NCBI RefSeq assembly: GCF_900078705.1
Contig: NZ_FKIF01000007.1
Location: 992,001 to 1,056,000 of the forward strand
DNA length: 64,000 bases
Reading direction: 5' to 3'
Source of the DNA: Bordetella ansorpii
Lineage (GTDB): Bacteria; Pseudomonadota; Gammaproteobacteria; Burkholderiales; Burkholderiaceae_B
Positions 1-9,339 of the stretch are shown here, piece by piece (position 1 is the stretch's first letter; each line of letters opens with the position of its first letter). The translations under genes were made by a program, and so were the position numbers. The notes under the pieces are model-generated. The model saw only the letters and a program-made list of their open reading frames with translations. It made no database searches and was not told the DNA's origin.

Positions 1-135
1 CAGAAGGTTCCCGCCAAGGCCAAGCGTTTCGGCAAGGATCCCTTCACCGGCCAGGAACGCTGGTTCCCGGCCAAGCCGGCTTCGGTCAAGGTCAAGGTCC
101 GTCCGCTGAAGAAGCTGAAGGACGCCGCGCAGTAA
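1..135 (+). CDS. HU-family DNA-binding protein, C-terminal fragment
   Basis: The left edge cuts into an open frame that runs in frame 1 to a TAA at 133-135, giving about 44 residues rich in lysine. The visible part contains KDPFTGQERWFPAKPAS followed by VRPLKKLKDA, which resembles the end of the HU/IHF fold: the beta-arm GxxPxTGE-type turn and the closing KLKDA helix. HU proteins are small nucleoid-binding dimers. The start and N-terminal dimerisation part lie outside the window, so length and paralogue cannot be judged. A strong hairpin follows 22 nt after the stop, so this is the end of its transcription unit. Confidence 0.6.
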   Translation, partial: QKVPAKAKRFGKDPFTGQERWFPAKPASVKVKVRPLKKLKDAAQ

Positions 136-157
136 TCCGCCGCGCAGTACCCCAAAA

Positions 158-190
158 GCAAAGAACCCGCCCTCGTGGCGGGTTCTTTGC
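158..190 (+). terminator. hairpin terminator after the HU-like gene
   Basis: A perfect 14-bp inverted repeat (GCAAAGAACCCGCC at 158-171, its complement at 177-190) has a 5-nt loop. The descending arm contains TTCTTT and is followed by CTT. It sits between the HU-like stop and the MarR promoter region and fits an intrinsic terminator, although the U-tract is short. Confidence 0.8.
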
Positions 191-230
191 TTCGAGGCTC
201 CCCCTTTCCATCGAGTGGACAACGGCGTAT

Positions 231-265
231 ATATCTTGATATAAAGATACTTTACATCAAGGTAT
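231..265. promoter_or_regulatory. probable MarR operator over the marR promoter and RBS
   Basis: Two overlapping inverted repeats lie directly upstream of the MarR gene. TATCTT (232-237) mirrors AAGATA (244-249) around a GATATA centre. ATATCTTGAT (231-240) mirrors ATCAAGGTAT (256-265) with one mismatch. TATCTTGAT-type half sites are common in MarR-family operators. The AAGG at 259-262, eight bases before the ATG, is the likely ribosome-binding site, so the second arm covers it. Autoregulation of the marR-MFS pair is inferred. Confidence 0.65.
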
Positions 266-270
266 CTGCC

Positions 271-798
271 ATGACACAGGATCACGTCGACTTCGTGCTC
301 GCGCAATGGGCCGGCGAACGCCCCGACCTGGACGTCTCGCCGATGGCCGTACTGAGCCGGGTGTTCCGGCTCCATACGCTGGCCATGCGCGACATCGACC
401 GCACCTTTTGCCAACACGGCATCCAGCAAGGCGAGTTCGACCTGCTGGCCACGCTGTATCGCGCGGGTCCGCCTTACGCGCTCAGTCCGCAGCAGCTCAT
501 CGAGGCCCTGCTGCTGTCCTCCGGCGCCATGACCAACCGGCTGGACCGCCTGGAACAGGCCGGACTGGTCGCGCGCCGCCCCAATCCCGACGACCGCCGC
601 GGCGTCATCGTGTCGCTGACGCCGCCGGGCCGCAACACCATCCGCCGCGCAGTGGAAGACTACGTGGCGCATCTGGACGGCATGCTGGCGCCGCTGTCCC
701 CCACCGAACGCAACCGGCTGGCCGGGCTGCTGCGCAAACTGCTGGCCGGCCACGATCAAGCCCAGCCCGGCGGCATCGCCGCGACGCACGCCGCATGA
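271..798 (+). CDS. MarR-family transcriptional regulator
   Basis: This 175-residue protein has the MarR winged-helix layout: an N-terminal dimerisation helix (about 25-50), a recognition region around 72-100 (LSPQQLIEALLLSSGAMTNR) and the wing with the family's DDRRGVIVSLT motif at 107-117. The ATG at 271 is chosen because longer in-frame starts lie inside the upstream terminator, and AAGG is spaced correctly before this one. A single Cys47 is present, so redox sensing is conceivable but unsupported. Its stop overlaps the start of the MFS gene (ATGA). The operator palindromes sit in its 5' region. It is expected to repress itself and the transporter until it binds a small aromatic or phenolic ligand; the ligand is unknown. 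Confidence 0.9.
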   Translation: MTQDHVDFVLAQWAGERPDLDVSPMAVLSRVFRLHTLAMRDIDRTFCQHGIQQGEFDLLATLYRAGPPYALSPQQLIEALLLSSGAMTNRLDRLEQAGLVARRPNPDDRRGVIVSLTPPGRNTIRRAVEDYVAHLDGMLAPLSPTERNRLAGLLRKLLAGHDQAQPGGIAATHAA

Positions 799-2024
799 GC
801 GTCAAGGCAATGAACACATCCTCCACCCGCCTGAGCACGCCCATGGTCATGCTGATGGCGGTCGCCACCGGCCTGGCCGTCTCGGGCAACTACTACGCAC
901 AGCCCCTGCTGCATGCCATCGGCCAGCAGTTCGGCCTGTCCAACGCGCAGGCGGGCGGCATCGTCACTACCGCGCAACTCAGCTACGCCGTCGGCCTGAT
1001 CCTGCTGGTGCCGCTGGGCGATGTACTGGAACGCCGCGGCCTGATCGTCGCCATGACCCTCCTGTCCGGGTGCGGCCTGCTGGTGTCGTCCTTCGCCCAC
1101 AGCTTTCCGATGCTGCTGGCCGGGACCGCCACCAGCGCCCTGCTGTCGGTGGTCGCGCAGGTGCTGGTGCCCTTCGCCGCCACCCTGGCCGAGCCGCACG
1201 CGCGCGGCAAGGCGGTGGGCACCGTGATGAGCGGCCTGCTGCTGGGCATCCTGCTGGCGCGCACCGTGGCGGGCGCGCTGGCCGACGTGGGCAGCTGGCG
1301 CACCGTGTACTGGGTTGCCGCGCTGCTCATGTTCGGCATGGCCGGCGTGCTGTGGCTGACGCTGCCGCGCTGGCGCAACCCCGACCGCATGCCCTATCCG
1401 CAACTGCTGGGATCGGTGTTCAGGCTGTTCGCGCAGGAACCGCTGTTCCGCGCGCGCTCGCTGATCGGCGGCCTGACCTTCGCCGCCTTCAGCGTGCTGT
1501 GGACGCCGCTGACCTTCCTGCTGTCCGGCCCCGCCTACGGCTATTCCAACACCACCATCGGGCTGTTCGGCCTGGCCGGCGCCATCGGCGCGTTCGCCGC
1601 CAGCAAGTTCGGGCGCCTGGCCGACCGTGGCCTGGGCAATCCCGCCACCCAGGCCGGACTGGCGCTGCTGGCGGGCTCCTGGCTGTTCACGGGCCTGGGC
1701 GAATACGGCGTGGTGCCGCTGCTGGGCGGCATCCTGATCCTGGACCTGGCCGTCCAGGGCGTGCACGTCACCAACCAGAGTTCGATCTACCGCCTGCGGC
1801 CCGAGGCGCGCAGCCGCCTGACGGCGGGCTACATGACCGCGTATTTCATCGGCGGGGCCTCGGGCTCGCTGCTGTCGTCCTGGCTGTATCCGCACGCCGG
1901 CTGGACGGGCGTGTGCATCGCCGGCGCCGTGATCGCCCTGGCCGCGCTGGCCTATGCCTGCCTGTCGCCCAACGCGCGTATTCCGGCCGAGCCGCCCGCC
2001 GAGCGCGCCGCCACGCAACGTTAG
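795..2024 (+). CDS. MFS drug-efflux-type transporter (DHA1/AraJ-like)
   Basis: The 409-residue protein is almost entirely hydrophobic, with about twelve predicted membrane segments. It opens the first of these with the GNYYAQPLL signature typical of AraJ/YgaY-type DHA1 permeases, and has the MFS loop motif GDVLERRGLI after segment 2. It should sit in the inner membrane and exchange a small substrate for protons. The ATG at 795 overlaps the marR stop (ATGA), which suggests translational coupling. A second ATG at 810 would shorten it by five residues. Pairing with an upstream marR is the classical efflux arrangement, but nothing in the sequence identifies the substrate. Confidence 0.9.
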   Translation: MSVKAMNTSSTRLSTPMVMLMAVATGLAVSGNYYAQPLLHAIGQQFGLSNAQAGGIVTTAQLSYAVGLILLVPLGDVLERRGLIVAMTLLSGCGLLVSSFAHSFPMLLAGTATSALLSVVAQVLVPFAATLAEPHARGKAVGTVMSGLLLGILLARTVAGALADVGSWRTVYWVAALLMFGMAGVLWLTLPRWRNPDRMPYPQLLGSVFRLFAQEPLFRARSLIGGLTFAAFSVLWTPLTFLLSGPAYGYSNTTIGLFGLAGAIGAFAASKFGRLADRGLGNPATQAGLALLAGSWLFTGLGEYGVVPLLGGILILDLAVQGVHVTNQSSIYRLRPEARSRLTAGYMTAYFIGGASGSLLSSWLYPHAGWTGVCIAGAVIALAALAYACLSPNARIPAEPPAERAATQR

Positions 2025-2104
2025 CCCCACCTCTCCTATAATCCATGGTTTTGGCCGCCCCCCGGGCGGCCGCTACCCATTTGCCGGACACCCGCACCTT
2101 TCCC

Positions 2105-4762
2105 ATGCAGGAACGCTATCAGCCCACCGCCGTAGAAGCCGCCGCCCAACAAGACTGGCAGGCGCGCGACGCCTACCTCGTCCAGGAACACGCCACCAAC
2201 GCCGACGGTTCCGAGAAGCCCAAGTTCTACGCCTGCTCGATGCTGCCCTACCCCAGCGGCAAGCTGCACATGGGCCACGTGCGCAACTACACCATCAACG
2301 ACATGATGACGCGCCAGCTGCGCATGCGCGGCTACAACGTGCTGATGCCCATGGGCTGGGACGCCTTCGGCATGCCGGCCGAGAACGCCGCCATCAAGTC
2401 CAGGGTGCCGCCGGCCAAGTGGACCTACGACAACATCGCCTACATGAAGAAGCAGATGAAGGCGATGGGGCTGGCGATCGACTGGTCGCGCGAAATGTGC
2501 GCCTGCGATCCCGCCTACTACAAGTGGAACCAGTGGCTGTTCCTGAAAATGCTGGAAAAGGGCGTGGCCTACCGCAAGACCCAGGTCGTCAACTGGGATC
2601 CGGTCGACCAGACCGTGCTGGCCAACGAACAGGTCATCGACGGCCGCGGCTGGCGTTCGGGCGCGCCCGTGGAAAAGCGCGAAATCCCCGGCTACTACCT
2701 GCGCATCACCGACTACGCCGATGAACTGCTCGATCAGGTCAAGAACGGGCTGCCCGGCTGGCCCGAGCGCGTGCGCGTCATGCAGGAAAACTGGATCGGC
2801 AAGTCGGAAGGCCTGCGCTTCGCGTTCCCGCACACGATCGCCGGCGCCGACGGCCAACTGGTGCAGGACGGCAAGATGTACGTCTTCACCACCCGCGGCG
2901 ACACCATCATGGGCGTCACCTTCTGCGCCGTGGCTCCCGAGCATCCGCTGGCCACGCATGCCGCTCAGGGCAATCCGCAACTGGCCGCGTTCATCGAGCA
3001 ATGCAAGCTGGGCGGCACCACCGAGGCCGAAATGGCCACGCGTGAAAAGGAAGGCATGCCCACGGGCCTGACCGTCACCCACCCCATCACCGGCCAGCCG
3101 GTCGAGGTCTGGGTCGGCAACTATGTGCTGATGAGCTATGGCGACGGCGCCGTCATGGGCGTACCCGCGCACGACGAGCGCGACTTCGCGTTCGCCAAGA
3201 AGTACGGCCTGCCCATCCGCCAGGTCGTGGCGCTCGAAGGCAAGGAGTACTCCACCGACGCCTGGCAGGAGTGGTACGGCGACAAGCAGGCCGGCCGCAC
3301 CATCGCCTCGGGCAAATACGATGGCCTCACCCACCAGGAAGCCGTGGACGCCATCGCCGCCGATCTGGCCGCCCGCGGCCTGGGCGAGAAGCAGACCACC
3401 TGGCGGCTGCGCGACTGGGGCATCTCGCGCCAGCGCTACTGGGGTACCCCCATCCCCATCATCCACTGCCCCGACTGCGGCCCCGTGCCGGTGCCCGAGG
3501 CGGACCTGCCCGTCGTGCTGCCCGACGACCTCATTCCCGACGGCAGCGGCAACCCGCTGGCCAGGAACGAAGCCTTCCTGTCGTGCTCGTGCCCCCGTTG
3601 CGGCAAGCCCGCGCGCCGCGAAACCGACACGATGGACACGTTCGTCGACTCGTCCTGGTACTTCATGCGCTACACCTCGCCGGGCAATGACCTGGCCATG
3701 GTCGACCCGCGCAACGATTACTGGATGCCGATGGACCAGTACATCGGCGGCATCGAGCATGCCGTGCTGCACCTGCTGTACGCCCGCTTCTGGACCAAGG
3801 TCATGCGCGACATGGGCCTGTTGAAGTTCGACGAGCCCTTCACCAAGCTGCTGTGCCAGGGCATGGTGCTGAACCACATCTACTCGCGCCGCAATGCGCA
3901 GGGCGGCATCGAATACTTCTGGCCCGAGGAAGTCGAGAACATCTACGACGCCAAGGGAGCCATCACCGGCGCCAAACTCAAGTCCGACGGCTCCGACATC
4001 ACCTACGGCGGCGTGGGCACGATGTCCAAGTCCAAGAACAACGGCGTCGATCCGCAATCGCTGATCGACACCCTGGGCGCCGATACCGCGCGCCTGTTCG
4101 TGATGTTCGCCAGCCCGCCCGAGCAGACACTCGAGTGGTCCGACTCCGGCGTCGAGGGCGCCAACCGCTTCCTGCGCCGCCTGTGGTCGCTGTGCCACGC
4201 GCGCCGCGACGCCGTGGCGCGCGGACTGGCCGCCGGCGCCGACTGGTCGCAGGCTCCCGCCCCCGTCAAGGACCTGCGCCGCGAGGTCTACGGCCTGCTG
4301 AAACAGGCCGACTACGACTACCAGCGCATCCAGTACAACACTGTCGTGTCCTCCAGCATGAAGGTGCTGAACGCCATCGACGGCGCCACGCTGCCCGAAG
4401 GCGCCGCAGCCGACGCCGCCCTGGCCGAGACCATCGGCATCCTGCTGCGCGTGCTGTACCCGGTGGTGCCGCACATCACCTGGCAGCTGTGGCGCGACCT
4501 GGGCTACGCCGGCCAGTCGGGCGACCTGCTGGACGCGCCGTGGCCGCACGTCGACGAAGCGGCCCTGGTGGCCGACGAGATCCAACTGATGCTGCAGGTC
4601 AATGGCAAGCTGCGCGGCTCGCTGCGCGTGGCCGCCCAGGCGCCCAAGGAAGACATCGAACGGCTGGCCGCCGCCCACGAGGAAGTCGCGCGCTTCCTCG
4701 AAGGCCGCCCGCCCAAGCGAGTCATCGTCGTCCCCGGCAAGCTCGTCAACGTCGTAGGCTGA
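2105..4762 (+). CDS. leuS: leucyl-tRNA synthetase
   Basis: This is an 885-residue class Ia aminoacyl-tRNA synthetase that charges tRNA-Leu. The HIGH signature appears as HMGH at residues 55-58, the KMSKS loop as TMSKS at about 639-643, and the CP1 editing domain carries the threonine-rich FTTRGDT segment near 260. The length matches bacterial LeuRS. The ATG at 2105 begins [11 protein letters not shown], the usual LeuRS N-terminus; an upstream in-frame extension codes for nothing recognisable. It heads a cluster with lptE (8-nt gap) and holA, an order often conserved in proteobacteria, so co-transcription is likely. Confidence 0.98.
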   Translation: MQERYQPTAVEAAAQQDWQARDAYLVQEHATNADGSEKPKFYACSMLPYPSGKLHMGHVRNYTINDMMTRQLRMRGYNVLMPMGWDAFGMPAENAAIKSRVPPAKWTYDNIAYMKKQMKAMGLAIDWSREMCACDPAYYKWNQWLFLKMLEKGVAYRKTQVVNWDPVDQTVLANEQVIDGRGWRSGAPVEKREIPGYYLRITDYADELLDQVKNGLPGWPERVRVMQENWIGKSEGLRFAFPHTIAGADGQLVQDGKMYVFTTRGDTIMGVTFCAVAPEHPLATHAAQGNPQLAAFIEQCKLGGTTEAEMATREKEGMPTGLTVTHPITGQPVEVWVGNYVLMSYGDGAVMGVPAHDERDFAFAKKYGLPIRQVVALEGKEYSTDAWQEWYGDKQAGRTIASGKYDGLTHQEAVDAIAADLAARGLGEKQTTWRLRDWGISRQRYWGTPIPIIHCPDCGPVPVPEADLPVVLPDDLIPDGSGNPLARNEAFLSCSCPRCGKPARRETDTMDTFVDSSWYFMRYTSPGNDLAMVDPRNDYWMPMDQYIGGIEHAVLHLLYARFWTKVMRDMGLLKFDEPFTKLLCQGMVLNHIYSRRNAQGGIEYFWPEEVENIYDAKGAITGAKLKSDGSDITYGGVGTMSKSKNNGVDPQSLIDTLGADTARLFVMFASPPEQTLEWSDSGVEGANRFLRRLWSLCHARRDAVARGLAAGADWSQAPAPVKDLRREVYGLLKQADYDYQRIQYNTVVSSSMKVLNAIDGATLPEGAAADAALAETIGILLRVLYPVVPHITWQLWRDLGYAGQSGDLLDAPWPHVDEAALVADEIQLMLQVNGKLRGSLRVAAQAPKEDIERLAAAHEEVARFLEGRPPKRVIVVPGKLVNVVG

Positions 4763-4770
4763 AACCCCAC

Positions 4771-5436
4771 ATGAACCACGCCCGGCTCGCCCCGTCCCGC
4801 CCGTTCTCCCGGCCGCTGCTGCGCGCGGCGGGCCTGGCGCTCGTCCTGCTGCTGTCCGCCTGCGGCTTCCAGATGCGCGGCGAGACGCCGCTGCCGTTCG
4901 ACACCCTGTACGTCACCATTCCCGACAACACCAAGTTCGGCGCCGACGTGCGCCGTTCGCTGCGCGCCGCCTCGCCGAACACGCGCCTGACCACCACGGG
5001 CAAGGAAGCCCAGGCCATCCTGCAGCAGGTCGGCGACGCGCGCGGACTGCGCGAGGTCTCCCTGAACGCGCAGGGCCGCGTCGAGGAATACGAACTGAGC
5101 ATCAACTTCACGTTCCGCCTGATCGACGCCAAGGGCAATGCCATCATTCCGGACACCACGCTGACGGCCTACCAGCAGATGCCGTACGACGACCAGGTGA
5201 TGCAGGCCAAGGAAGACCAGATGAACATGCTGTATGAAAACATGCAGCAGTCCCTGGTCAACCGCCTGCTGCGCCGCCTGACCTCTCAGGACGTGCGCGA
5301 CGCTGCCGCCCGCCTGAAGCAGGGCGTCGACGATCCCAACGCGCCGGTCTACGATCCGAACGCGGCCCAGGCCATGCCGGACGTGCCCTATCCCATGCGT
5401 TCGCCGTCGGTCAACGACGCACGCCAGCGGTACTGA
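4771..5436 (+). CDS. lptE: LPS-assembly lipoprotein LptE
   Basis: This 221-residue outer-membrane lipoprotein plugs the LptD barrel and helps place lipopolysaccharide in the outer leaflet. A basic N-terminus and hydrophobic stretch lead to the lipobox LLSAC with Cys31, followed by the family's CGFQMRG opening. The body shows the RlpB-type mix of beta strands and a helix, with an EDQMNMLYENMQQSLVNRLLRRL helix-like tract at about 148-170. The C-terminal 50 residues are proline- and asparagine-rich and poorly conserved. Eight bases separate it from leuS and five from holA, as in Escherichia coli, so the three are probably one operon. Confidence 0.93.
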   Translation: MNHARLAPSRPFSRPLLRAAGLALVLLLSACGFQMRGETPLPFDTLYVTIPDNTKFGADVRRSLRAASPNTRLTTTGKEAQAILQQVGDARGLREVSLNAQGRVEEYELSINFTFRLIDAKGNAIIPDTTLTAYQQMPYDDQVMQAKEDQMNMLYENMQQSLVNRLLRRLTSQDVRDAAARLKQGVDDPNAPVYDPNAAQAMPDVPYPMRSPSVNDARQRY

Positions 5437-5441
5437 GGCCC

Positions 5442-6518
5442 ATGGCGCAGGCCCTGGACGCCGGCGGACTGGCCGATCACCTGCAACGCGCCGGTCAGCG
5501 TCTGGCGCCGTTGTACATGGTGTCCGGCGACGAGCCGCTGCTGGTCACCGAAGCGGTGGACGCCCTGCGCGCCGCCGCGCGGGCGGCGGGTTACACCGAA
5601 CGCACCTCGCTGGTCATGGATGCCCGCAGCGACTGGAGCGCCGTCATCGCGGCCACCCAGACCGTCTCGCTGTTCGGCGACCGCCGCCTGCTCGAACTGA
5701 AGATCCCCACCGGCAAGCCCGGCAAGGCCGGCGGCGACACGCTGGTGAAGCTGGCCGGCCAGGCCCGGCAGCAGGCCGACGCCGACACGCTGGTCGTGGT
5801 GTCCCTGCCGCGCCTGGACAAGGCCACGCGCGACAGCAAGTGGGCGCTGGCGCTGGGCCAGGCCGGCGTATCGTGCGACATCGCCAGCATCGAGCGCGGC
5901 CGCCTGCCCGCCTGGATCGGCGCGCGCCTGGGCCGCCAGAACCAGCGCACCGATGGCGCCACCCTGCAGTGGATGGCCGACAAGGTCGAAGGCAACCTGC
6001 TGGCGGCCCACCAGGAAATCCAGAAGCTCGGCCTGCTCTACCCGGAAGGCGAGCTGGCCGCCGAGGATGTGGAAAAGGCCGTGCTCAACGTGGCCCGCTA
6101 CGACGTCTTCGGCCTGCGCGACGCCATGCTGGCCGGCGACAGCGCCCGCACGCTGCGCATGCTGTCCGGGCTGCGCGCCGAGGGCGAGGCCCTGCCGCTG
6201 GTGCTGTGGGCCGTGGGCGAGGAGATCCGCCTGCTGGCCCGGCTGGCCGAAGCGCGCCAGCAAGGCCAGGACATGAACGGCCTGATGCGCCGCCTGCGGG
6301 TGTTCGGCGCGCACGAGCGGCTGGCCCAGCAGGCGCTGGGCCGCGTGCCCCCCCGGGCCTGGCCCGCCGCCGTGCAGCATGCGCACGACGTCGACCGCCT
6401 GATCAAGGGGCTTTCCGTGGCGGGCCGGCTGTCCGACCCCTGGGAAGAAATGGCGCGCCTGGCCCTGCGGGTGGCCGCGGCGGGTCCGGCATCGGCCGCC
6501 GCGGGCCGCCGACCGTGA
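5442..6518 (+). CDS. holA: DNA polymerase III subunit delta
   Basis: The 358-residue protein is the delta (wrench) subunit of the clamp loader, which opens the beta clamp. The N-terminal domain begins with the family's [22 protein letters not shown]-like segment. The middle contains the [14 protein letters not shown] helix of the AAA-like fold, and the C-terminal collar helices follow from about 215. There is no Walker A motif, as expected for delta. The ATG at 5442 lies 5 nt after the lptE stop. A hairpin overlaps its own stop codon. Confidence 0.95.
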   Translation: MAQALDAGGLADHLQRAGQRLAPLYMVSGDEPLLVTEAVDALRAAARAAGYTERTSLVMDARSDWSAVIAATQTVSLFGDRRLLELKIPTGKPGKAGGDTLVKLAGQARQQADADTLVVVSLPRLDKATRDSKWALALGQAGVSCDIASIERGRLPAWIGARLGRQNQRTDGATLQWMADKVEGNLLAAHQEIQKLGLLYPEGELAAEDVEKAVLNVARYDVFGLRDAMLAGDSARTLRMLSGLRAEGEALPLVLWAVGEEIRLLARLAEARQQGQDMNGLMRRLRVFGAHERLAQQALGRVPPRAWPAAVQHAHDVDRLIKGLSVAGRLSDPWEEMARLALRVAAAGPASAAAGRRP

Positions 6519-6540
6519 AGGCGGCATAGCCGCCGCCTTC
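6517..6540 (+). terminator. hairpin at the end of holA
   Basis: GAAGGCGGC (6517-6525) and GCCGCCTTC (6532-6540) form a 9-bp stem with a 6-nt loop that starts inside the holA stop codon. No U-run follows, so it may be a weak terminator or an mRNA-stabilising structure between holA and proA. Confidence 0.45.
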
Positions 6541-6624
6541 GCCCTCGTCCGTGCGCGGGTTCACCCCGGTACACTACCCTGTCGCGACGGCTGTCAGCCG
6601 CCGACTCTCGCAACGATTTTTGCC

Positions 6625-7884
6625 ATGACCACGATAGAAGAATCCATGCTGGCCCTGGGCGAAAGCGCCCGAAGCGCCGCGCGCGTCACCATGCAGGCCA
6701 GCGCCGCCCAGAAAAACCGCGCCCTGCAAGCCATGGCCGCCGAACTCGGCGCGCGCCGCGCCGAGCTGAAGGAAGCCAACGCGGCCGACGTCGCCGCCGC
6801 GCGCACCGACGGCCTGGAGGCCGCCATGCTCGACCGCCTGACGCTGTCCGACCGCGGCATCGACCTGATGCACGAAGGCCTGCTGCAGATCGCCTCGCTG
6901 CCCGATCCCGTCGGCAGCATCAGCGCCACCCACGTGCGGCCCAACGGCATGCGCGTGGCGCAGATGCGCGTCCCGCTGGGCGTCATCGGCATCATCTACG
7001 AGTCGCGCCCCAACGTCACCCTCGACGCGGCCGCGCTGTGCCTGAAGTCCGGCAATGCCGCCATCCTGCGCGGCGGCCGCGAGGCCCTGCGCTCGAACCT
7101 GGCCCTGGGCCGCATCGTGCAGCACGGCCTGCGCGAAGCCGGCCTGCCGGCCGAGGCCGTGCAGGTGGTCGACACCACCGACCGCGCCGCGGTCGGCGCG
7201 CTCATCACCATGACGGAACACGTCGACGTCATCGTGCCGCGTGGCGGCAAGGGCCTCATCGCCCGCCTGTCGCGGGAAGCCCGCGTGCCGATGATCAAGC
7301 ACCTGGACGGCAACTGCCACGTCTACATCGACCAGGCCGCCGATCCCGCCCGCGCGCACGCCATCGCCTTCAACGCCAAGACCTACCGCTACGGCGTGTG
7401 CGGCGCGATGGAAACCCTGCTGGTGCACACGGCGGCGGCCGAGCGCATCCTGCCGGCCCTGGGCCGCGCCTTCTGCGATCACGGCGTCGAACTGCGCGGC
7501 TGCGAGCGCACCCGCGCCCTGCTGCCCTACGCCCTGCCCGCCACCGACGACGACTGGGCCACCGAATATCTCGGCCCCATCCTCGCGGTGCGCATCGTCG
7601 ACAGCCAGGAAGACGCCATGGCGCACATCGCGCGCTGGGGCTCGGGCCACACCGATGCCATCGTCACCGAGAACCTGTCGGCCGCCACCACGTTCCAGCG
7701 CGTGGTCGACTCCAGCTCGGTGTACGTCAACCTGCCCACCTGCTTCGCCGACGGTTTCGAATACGGCCTGGGCGCCGAGATCGGCATTTCCACCAACCGC
7801 CTGCACGCACGCGGTCCTGTCGGCCTGGAGGGCCTGACCACCCTGAAATGGGTACTCAACGGCGAAGGACAAACCCGAGGATGA
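6625..7884 (+). CDS. proA: gamma-glutamyl phosphate reductase
   Basis: This 419-residue NADPH-dependent enzyme reduces L-glutamyl 5-phosphate to the semialdehyde, the second step of proline synthesis from glutamate, in the cytoplasm. The catalytic cysteine is Cys259 in [12 protein letters not shown]. The substrate/cofactor segments PRGGKGLI and [11 protein letters not shown] also match the family, and the length is standard. No proB is adjacent. The stop TGA overlaps the ATG of the following small membrane protein, implying coupled translation. Confidence 0.97.
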   Translation: MTTIEESMLALGESARSAARVTMQASAAQKNRALQAMAAELGARRAELKEANAADVAAARTDGLEAAMLDRLTLSDRGIDLMHEGLLQIASLPDPVGSISATHVRPNGMRVAQMRVPLGVIGIIYESRPNVTLDAAALCLKSGNAAILRGGREALRSNLALGRIVQHGLREAGLPAEAVQVVDTTDRAAVGALITMTEHVDVIVPRGGKGLIARLSREARVPMIKHLDGNCHVYIDQAADPARAHAIAFNAKTYRYGVCGAMETLLVHTAAAERILPALGRAFCDHGVELRGCERTRALLPYALPATDDDWATEYLGPILAVRIVDSQEDAMAHIARWGSGHTDAIVTENLSAATTFQRVVDSSSVYVNLPTCFADGFEYGLGAEIGISTNRLHARGPVGLEGLTTLKWVLNGEGQTRG

Positions 7885-8282
7885 TGTCTACGATCGACCC
7901 CGCGCTGGCGCCTTTCCTGCGCATCACGTTCAGCCTGTTCGCCGCGTGCTTCATCACGTGCTCGATCTGCGGTTTCGTGCTGTTCTTCATGAAGGCCAAG
8001 CGCATCAACGCCGTGCTCAAGCACCCCTATCTCGAGCAGCGTCCGTTCGCGCAGTATCCCTTCGCGATCCGGGCCACGATCTTCCTGGACTACTTCTTCC
8101 GCCTGGCCTTCCCGGGTGCGTCGTTCTGGGTCCTCGGGGAATCCAACCGCCTGCTCAAGCACATCCAGCCCAAGCAGATCCCGCTGGACGTCAAATGGCC
8201 GGTCATCGGTTTCTGGGGCGCCTGCTGGCTGGGCCTGCTGTCCATGATCGTGCTGTGGGGCCTGCTGCTGTTCGCGCGCTGA
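7881..8282 (+). CDS. small membrane protein of unknown function
   Basis: The 133-residue product is not recognised as a named family. It has a clear membrane segment at about 12-36, a second hydrophobic and aromatic stretch near 65-87, and a third at about 108-131. Between them is a basic, polar loop containing [17 protein letters not shown]. It has no signal peptide with a cleavage site, so it is probably an inner-membrane protein. The ATG at 7881 overlaps the proA stop (ATGATG), so it is probably co-translated with proA; a second ATG at 7884 is equally possible. Nothing in the sequence suggests a link with proline metabolism. Confidence 0.8.
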   Translation: MMSTIDPALAPFLRITFSLFAACFITCSICGFVLFFMKAKRINAVLKHPYLEQRPFAQYPFAIRATIFLDYFFRLAFPGASFWVLGESNRLLKHIQPKQIPLDVKWPVIGFWGACWLGLLSMIVLWGLLLFAR

Positions 8283-8300
8283 ACCACGCACCATGAAATC

Positions 8301-8340
8301 CGGGACCCTGCCATGCGCGATCCGCGCTGGCAGGGTCCCG
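8301..8340. terminator. bidirectional hairpin between convergent genes
   Basis: A perfect 13-bp stem (CGGGACCCTGCCA at 8301-8313 and its complement at 8328-8340) encloses a 14-nt loop that is itself partly self-complementary (GCGCGATCCGCGC). It lies between the plus-strand membrane-protein gene and the minus-strand deacetylase gene and can serve both. There is no U-tract. Confidence 0.65.
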
Positions 8341-8382
8341 ATGCATGGGGTCCGGCGCGTGGCCAGGCCTGAGCGCGAAGTG

Positions 8383-9270
8383 CTACTGGCTGACCGCCAG
8401 CCGCGTCGCCTTGGCCCGCCGCTTCTGTTGCTTGATCTTGCGGCGCCAGGCCTTGAAGGCCAGGTAGCTCGGCCCGAAGGTCGTGTTGCTGTAGAGCCAG
8501 ATACGGTGGTTGAAGCGGCCCGAGTCGCTGTCCCGCATCGGGAAACGGTAGATATGGCCCGGATCGCCACCCGGCTTGTTCAGCCCGTATGCGTCGGTGG
8601 TGTACAGGTGGCGGAAGCCCGCGGCATGCGCCAGGGCGACATAGTCCGCGTCGAAATACCCCTGCGGCCAGCACAGGTGGTCGCTGACCGGGCCCAGGTG
8701 CTGCTCCAGCAACGCCTTCGACGTGGCCAGTTCCTCGGCCATGTGGCGGCGCTTGGCGGCGATGTCCGAGCCACAGATCAGGTCCCAGCGGGTGTGGGTA
8801 TGGGTGTGCGAATGGATCTCGAACGTGCCGGCCTCTTGCATGGCCCGCAACTCGCTCCAGCGCAGCGCGACTTCGTCGTGGCGGCCAGCCTCGACCAGCG
8901 CGGTGCAGCCCGCGTGGTCGGGCGATGCCGGCAACGGCAGGCCCTGGCCGGCATGCGGACGCACCGGGCCGTCGCCGATCCATTGCGTGATGACGAACAG
9001 CACCGCATGCATGCCGTGGCGCTGCAGGATCGGGTGCGCATGCACCCAGTTGTCGAGATAACCGTCGTCGAAGGTGATCAGCACCGACTTCTCGGGTACG
9101 GGAACCCCTTTCAGGTAATCCGCGTACTGCTGAGCGGTCAGTGACGTATATCCCTTGCGGGCCAGGCCCGCGATCTGGCGCTCGAACCCTTTGCTGCGCA
9201 CGGACAGCCGGCTGTACTTCGGGGTGACGTGGTGGTACATCAGTACCGGAACACTGGGTGCGTTTTTCAT
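8383..9270 (-). CDS. NodB-type polysaccharide deacetylase
   Basis: The 295-residue protein has the carbohydrate esterase 4 motifs: VLMYHHV at the start (about 9-15), the catalytic-base and metal motif TFDDGYLDN at about 65-73, and the metal-binding HSHTHTH near 153-159. It removes acetyl (or formyl) groups from a sugar polymer or glycolipid. No signal peptide or membrane segment is visible, so a cytoplasmic or membrane-face role on a lipid-linked sugar is possible. The C-terminal 40 residues are very basic (KAWRRKIKQQKRRAK). It follows dnaE on the same strand with a 69-nt gap. Involvement in LPS core assembly is only a guess. Confidence 0.88.
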   Translation of the reverse strand: MKNAPSVPVLMYHHVTPKYSRLSVRSKGFERQIAGLARKGYTSLTAQQYADYLKGVPVPEKSVLITFDDGYLDNWVHAHPILQRHGMHAVLFVITQWIGDGPVRPHAGQGLPLPASPDHAGCTALVEAGRHDEVALRWSELRAMQEAGTFEIHSHTHTHTRWDLICGSDIAAKRRHMAEELATSKALLEQHLGPVSDHLCWPQGYFDADYVALAHAAGFRHLYTTDAYGLNKPGGDPGHIYRFPMRDSDSGRFNHRIWLYSNTTFGPSYLAFKAWRRKIKQQKRRAKATRLAVSQ

Positions 9271-9339
9271 TGTTGGTACCGTTCCTGCACCATACTCGGG
9301 ACGCCGTTGCTGGCGCGGCCTCCCTGCAATGCATCTTTG

